46,965 bases of DNA, taken from positions 1 to 46,965 of the forward strand of contig JADYYS010000017.1 of assembly GCA_020853525.1 (NCBI GenBank). Direction: 5' to 3'. Positions 43,287 through 46,965 of this stretch are shown in pieces. The translations under genes were made by a program, and so were the position numbers. Origin of the DNA: Ardenticatenales bacterium. Lineage in GTDB: Bacteria > Chloroflexota > Anaerolineae > Epilineales > Epilineaceae. Below the pieces are notes generated by a model. It had not been told where the DNA came from and made no database searches. It was given only the letters and a program-made list of their open reading frames with translations. Positions within the stretch are counted from its first letter, which is position 1, and each line of letters starts with the position of its first letter.

Positions 43287-45359
43287 TCAGCGCGCCTTCC
43301 GACCCACCGCGTCCCACCCGCTCCCCCGTGCCTCGCGCCGCCCGTGTTGACCCGCGCCGGCCGCCACGCGCGCGTCGATCACGAACAACGCCTGCCAGAC
43401 GACGTCGATCACCCGCAGCCGCGCCAGGCGACGCACCGCCCAGGCGATCGGTGCCCGTAGCGATCGTCGAACGTCGCGCCGCACACCGCCGCCCGACGGA
43501 CCGCCCGTGCGCCCATCCGACCGCCCGTCCGGCTGCCGACTCGACGGCCCGCCCGACCGCCGCCGCAGCGCGGCGAGCGCCGGTCGTTGGACGAGGGCAT
43601 CGTACAGCCGCCCGAACGGAAATCCCCAGCCCGTGAGCCGCTCGACACCGAGCCCGGCATCGCCAAGCAGCCGCTCCAACGCCGCGGCGTCGTACCGTCG
43701 CCGGTGCCCGGCCGCCCGGTCCGCCGCCCCGAAGCGCGCCGCACCGGCCGGCACGGTGATGGCCAGCGCGCCGCCGCCCGCCAACACCCGGGCGATCTCG
43801 CGCGCCGCCGCAACGTCGTCCACCACGTGCTCGAGCACCTCGCCGCTGACCGCCCCCTGCACGGATGCAGCGGCCAGCGGGATCGCAGCGGCATCGGCGA
43901 CGAAGACGTGGGTCGGCGCCGCTGTGCTCCTCCGGGCACGGCCGCGCGCCGCGCGCGCGCGCTCGAGATCGGCGTCGAAGGCGTACACAGTCCCGCCGAA
44001 TACCGCCCCCCCGAACCCCCCGTCGCCGCGCTCGCGCTGCCGCGCGCCGCCAAGGGCCAAGGCGAGCGCTCCGTCGCCGCAGCCGACATCCAGGACTGCC
44101 GGCGGGTGATCCCACGCGCCGGCGAATGGGGGCGCACCGTCGATCAGCCCGGCCAGGTGCGCCACGCGCCATCGCTGCCGCGGGCCGATGCCCCGCCGTT
44201 CCGCTCGATGCACGGCGACGGTCTCGGCCAGCGCTGCGCGGAGCACGCTGCCGAGGCGATGCGCGCTGAAGCGTTGCTCCCATGTGGTGCGCCCGGCGAC
44301 CGCCAGGCGCAGGCGCTCGTCCGGCGCGGCCGCCAGGCGGGTCAGAGCCTGCGCCAAGGCCGCCGGATCGCCGCACGGCACGGCAACGATGTCCTCGCCC
44401 GGCATCAGGCCTTCGCGCAGCGCCGGCGTGTCGCCGGTCACCACCGTGCGGCCGGCCGCCAGCGCCGCGTATACCTTGTACGGCACGACGCGCGCCGTCT
44501 TCGGCCGATCGGCGAACACGCCGAGGCAAACGTCGGCGCCGGTGATGTGCGCGCGGATCAAGTCGTCCGGCGGCAGCCACGCCGGGACGAAGCGGACGCG
44601 CGCGAGCGCGAGGTCGTCCGCCAACCGCGCGGCCGCCGCCTGCGTCTGACCGAGGCCGACGAACGTGAAGTCGATCGCCTGGCCGCGCAGCCGGTCGGCG
44701 GCCTGCAGCATCACCTCGACACCGTGCAGCGGAATGAACTGGCCGAAGTACACCACCGAGAGCGGCGTCCCGGGACGCGGCGCATATGCCGGCGTCGCGT
44801 CGTGAAAGATGCGGGGTGCGCCGACCGGGATCGTCAGCGCGCGTGCCGCGTCGAGCCCGAGGTCCTTCACCCAGGCCGCGGCGTGCGCAGCGGTGTCGAC
44901 CACCACCTGATCGGCCAGCGCGAACAGTCCGCGCTCGATGCGCTCGAAGACGGGCAGCCGCCAGGCGCCCTTCGCCAACCCGCGATCGCGCACCGTCTCG
45001 GCGAGCGAAACGAGCGGATCGAAGACCAACGGCGCCTCCAGCCGATCGGCCAGCCGGCGCGCGATCGGGAGATCGACCAGGCCGGTGGCGCCGACCCAGA
45101 CGACGTCCACCGCGGGCAGGTCGGCCGTCACGGCCGCCAGCGTCCGCCAGGCTCCGACAACGCGTCGGCTCACGCGGCCGAGCTGCCATGCGCTGCCGCG
45201 CGCCGCAGCCACCTTGTCGGCCGTCCCGACCCAAAGCGGCACGTGCCGCTCGATCACCTCGACGCCGGCCGACCGCAGCGCCTCGATGACGATCGCGTTG
45301 CGCCCGTGCGGTGCGCGGTCGTACGTGCCGACGAATGCGACGCGCAGCGGCCGGTTCAC
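43287..45359 (-). CDS. Fusion: glycosyltransferase (GT4-like) + SAM methyltransferase
   Basis: A 690-residue two-domain protein. Residues 1 to about 395 form a GT-B glycosyltransferase (RVAFVGTYDRAPHGRNAIVI; VVYFGQFIPLHGVEVMLQAA; YKVYAALAAGRTVVTGDTPA). Residues about 415-600 form a class I methyltransferase (VLDVGCGDGALALALGG near 420, EVLEHVVDDVAAAREIARVL). The rest is an Arg/Gly/Pro linker and a helical tail. It probably adds a sugar and methylates the glycan or its lipid carrier. Together with the GT2 gene just upstream (10 bases away), it points to surface glycan or glycolipid synthesis. Fusion junction and frame are continuous. Confidence 0.87.
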   Translation of the reverse strand: MNRPLRVAFVGTYDRAPHGRNAIVIEALRSAGVEVIERHVPLWVGTADKVAAARGSAWQLGRVSRRVVGAWRTLAAVTADLPAVDVVWVGATGLVDLPIARRLADRLEAPLVFDPLVSLAETVRDRGLAKGAWRLPVFERIERGLFALADQVVVDTAAHAAAWVKDLGLDAARALTIPVGAPRIFHDATPAYAPRPGTPLSVVYFGQFIPLHGVEVMLQAADRLRGQAIDFTFVGLGQTQAAAARLADDLALARVRFVPAWLPPDDLIRAHITGADVCLGVFADRPKTARVVPYKVYAALAAGRTVVTGDTPALREGLMPGEDIVAVPCGDPAALAQALTRLAAAPDERLRLAVAGRTTWEQRFSAHRLGSVLRAALAETVAVHRAERRGIGPRQRWRVAHLAGLIDGAPPFAGAWDHPPAVLDVGCGDGALALALGGARQRERGDGGFGGAVFGGTVYAFDADLERARAARGRARRSTAAPTHVFVADAAAIPLAAASVQGAVSGEVLEHVVDDVAAAREIARVLAGGGALAITVPAGAARFGAADRAAGHRRRYDAAALERLLGDAGLGVERLTGWGFPFGRLYDALVQRPALAALRRRSGGPSSRQPDGRSDGRTGGPSGGGVRRDVRRSLRAPIAWAVRRLARLRVIDVVWQALFVIDARVAAGAGQHGRREARGSGWDAVGRKAR

Positions 45360-45369
45360 GGCGAGCGAC

Positions 45370-46287
45370 TCAAAGCGACGTGCGCCGCACGATCAGGTCG
45401 GCCAAGAGGCCGATGACCATCACCTGCAAGCCGGTCACGATAAGCGCCAGCGTCGTGCCGGGCATCGGCGGCAGCCCCCACTCCGGATTGAAGCGCCAGA
45501 TGATGTCATAGAAGACGTACTTGCCCGTTCCGCCGAGCAGGAGCGCCAGCCCAAGGGGCAGGAAGATCTTCAGCGGGTTGAAGTACATCACGGTTCGCAC
45601 GCACAGCATGAGGTAGTTGTAGGTGTCGCGCAGCGGATGGAACGTCGATCGCCCGACGCGCGGGAAATAGTCGATGGGCAGCCATTGCACGGTGTAGGAA
45701 GCGGACAGGAAGGCGATCGTGATCGTGCTCACCCACGAGTGCGTCGTCGGCAGGATCGGCAGATAGCGCATCGTCAGGTCGCGGCGCTGCAAGCGCAGAC
45801 CCGAGTTGAGGTCGGGGATGCGCGTGCCCGTCATGAACTCGGCCAGCTTCCGGATGAACCACTTGGCCGGCGTCCGGAGCAGCTTCATCGTGCCCGCCTC
45901 GACCCGGCGCGCGCCGATGACCATGTCGGCGCCGGCGTCGATCATCGCCATCATGGTCGGAATCTGATCGACGGGGTACGTCCGGTCGGCGTCCGAGAAC
46001 GCCACGATCCGCCCGTGCGCCTGCCGCACCCCGGTCGTGCGCGCCGCGCCGTTGCCCCGGTTGTACGGGTGCTGAATCAACGTCACCCACGGCCGCGCGC
46101 GCGCGATCTCGGCCGTGCGGTCCCGCGACCCGTCGTCGACGACGAAGATCTCGTAGGTGTAGCGCGTGGCCGACATCGCGCGCTGGGTGTCGTCGAGATC
46201 GTCGCCGAGGGCCGCCTCCTCGTTGTAGGCGGGGAAGATGATCGTCAGATCCATCGGTGTGCCGTCGTCCGGCCGAACGTCCGTCAT
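45370..46287 (-). CDS. Membrane GT2 glycosyltransferase (dolichyl-P-mannose synthase-like)
   Basis: This 305-residue GT-A enzyme has FPAYNEEAALGDDL, VVDDGSRDRT, the metal-binding FSDADRTYP and LNSGLRLQRRDL. Two C-terminal membrane helices (IFLPLGLALLLGG; ALIVTGLQVMVIGLLADL) anchor it. It belongs to the DPM1/undecaprenyl-phosphate sugar transferase group and likely moves a sugar to a polyprenyl phosphate on the inner face of the membrane. The ATG at 46287 has GGAGGAG eight bases upstream. The GT-methyltransferase fusion follows in the same transcript. Confidence 0.92.
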   Translation of the reverse strand: MTDVRPDDGTPMDLTIIFPAYNEEAALGDDLDDTQRAMSATRYTYEIFVVDDGSRDRTAEIARARPWVTLIQHPYNRGNGAARTTGVRQAHGRIVAFSDADRTYPVDQIPTMMAMIDAGADMVIGARRVEAGTMKLLRTPAKWFIRKLAEFMTGTRIPDLNSGLRLQRRDLTMRYLPILPTTHSWVSTITIAFLSASYTVQWLPIDYFPRVGRSTFHPLRDTYNYLMLCVRTVMYFNPLKIFLPLGLALLLGGTGKYVFYDIIWRFNPEWGLPPMPGTTLALIVTGLQVMVIGLLADLIVRRTSL

Positions 46288-46445
46288 GAACGGTGCTCCT
46301 CCATGCTGTCGCGCCTGCGCGTGAGCGCCAGGCTTCGGCCAGGGGTTTGACCGACTGGGACACCGCGACTATACCTTAGGGTTGCTGTTTTCGGTCAGGG
46401 AAGCGCGGTTCGGCCTCCCCGATTCCTCAAGATGGTCAGGTGGTC

Positions 46446-46760
46446 ATGTTCTTCAACTACCCCGACATTCCGTCCGGCGCCATGGCCGAGGATCGCCACA
46501 TCGAGGCGAACAAGATCGGCGAGGGTTTGCAGCGGTCGTCGATCGAGCGCATCGAGACCCGCTTCGTCACGCTCCGCCTGCCGGACGGTCAGACGATCAA
46601 GGGCGACGTGGCGCAGAGCGGCTTCACGGTCTACTTCGGCGGATTCGACTGGGTCACCTATCCGACCCCGCCGCACGTCCTGCAGAAGTTCCCGCAATTC
46701 ATGCCGTTGCCGCAGCAGATGTATCGCAGCTCCGAGGACGACGACAGCCTGCTCGGCTAG
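46446..46760 (+). CDS. Small protein of unknown function
   Basis: A 104-residue soluble protein (MFFNYPDIPSGAMAEDRHIE; VTLRLPDGQTIKGDVAQSGF; TVYFGGFDWVTYPTPPHVLQ) with a beta-rich middle, probably a small barrel or Sm-like fold, and an acidic tail. I recognise no family. The ATG at 46446 is preceded by AGGTGG; GTG 46440 is possible. It stands alone and diverges from the GT2 gene. Confidence 0.68.
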   Translation: MFFNYPDIPSGAMAEDRHIEANKIGEGLQRSSIERIETRFVTLRLPDGQTIKGDVAQSGFTVYFGGFDWVTYPTPPHVLQKFPQFMPLPQQMYRSSEDDDSLLG

Positions 46761-46929
46761 TGCCCCACCACTGGACATGCTCGAGGTGGCTACCAGAGTA
46801 CGGAAACCGGAGAATCTGCAGTGGTGAGGTACCAGTAGACCGTCACGTGACGATCTGCGGATGACGGCGAGTCGCAATCCACCGGCAGCTGAAGCTGGCC
46901 GGCTGCAGGCGTCCCTGGCGGGCCGCCAT

Positions 46930-46951
46930 GGTGCCCGCCTTCGCGGGCACC
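46930..46951. repeat. Short hairpin repeat at window end
   Basis: A 9-bp stem (46930-46938 against 46943-46951) closes a CTTC loop. It resembles common dispersed hairpins and may terminate the unknown gene upstream. The rest of 46761-46965 holds no gene that I can support. Confidence 0.5.
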
Positions 46952-46965
46952 CAGAAGTCCGAAGC

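Noticed and set aside
41647-45234. A 1195-codon minus-strand frame across pgk, the dehydrogenase and the glycosyltransferase
   Set aside because: It crosses three well-supported genes on both strands and encodes almost only Arg, Gly and Ala.

Overview
This is a 47 kb window of high-GC bacterial chromosome with dense coding and no tRNA, rRNA, CRISPR array, phage or transposase gene. The style points to Chloroflexota (Anaerolineae or Ardenticatenia-like). The clues are a BTAD/SARP-type regulator, large secreted proteins with Pro/Thr-rich linkers that end in an IYLPV-type motif, lipoproteins with PD40-like repeats, and a class III polyhydroxyalkanoate (PHA) synthase. This placement is inference from gene content, not a phylogeny.

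Layout. 1-3121: SAM methyltransferase and a CPx-type zinc/cadmium ATPase. 3011-5165 (-): DUF455 ferritin-like protein and an ATP-grasp-like protein. 5443-10227: htpG with unusual insertions, an E1-like MoeB with a rhodanese domain, and, facing it, a BNR-repeat protein with a ubiquitin-like MoaD/ThiS protein ending in Gly-Gly. 10362-13518 (-): methyltransferase and the RNA-binding factor Tex. 13584-15968: a less GC-rich accessory patch with a VOC protein behind a LexA-like operator, a 56-bp perfect palindrome, an Mrr nuclease, and a HicB-HicA pair bracketed by 17-bp direct repeats. 15999-22194 (-): a heterodimeric ABC exporter, then an ECF sigma factor with a membrane partner. 22459-27171: a giant secreted PQQ-type sugar dehydrogenase fused to a subtilisin zymogen. 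27201-27293: an inverted REP pair (REPIN-like).

27338-33526 (-): the PHA locus. In transcription order it holds a small unknown, a SARP-family regulator, a second unknown, phasin, phaE, phaC and thiolase (phaA). Upstream of the phasin lies a heptamer direct repeat with 11-bp period, 8 bp from a -10 box. This is the architecture of SARP operators, and a SARP-family gene sits two genes upstream. I regard it as the best candidate for an undescribed regulatory circuit here.

33917-38761: LysM-glycoside hydrolase and two propeller-type lipoproteins. 38818-43284: a tightly overlapping glycolytic operon in which an intact GAPDH is followed by a GAPDH paralogue that has lost both catalytic residues (Cys to Asp, His to Arg), then pgk, a 27-codon mini-ORF and a beta-hydroxyacid dehydrogenase. 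43287-46287 (-): a glycosyltransferase-methyltransferase fusion and a membrane GT2 enzyme. 46446-46760: a small unknown gene. The last 200 bases hold only a hairpin repeat.
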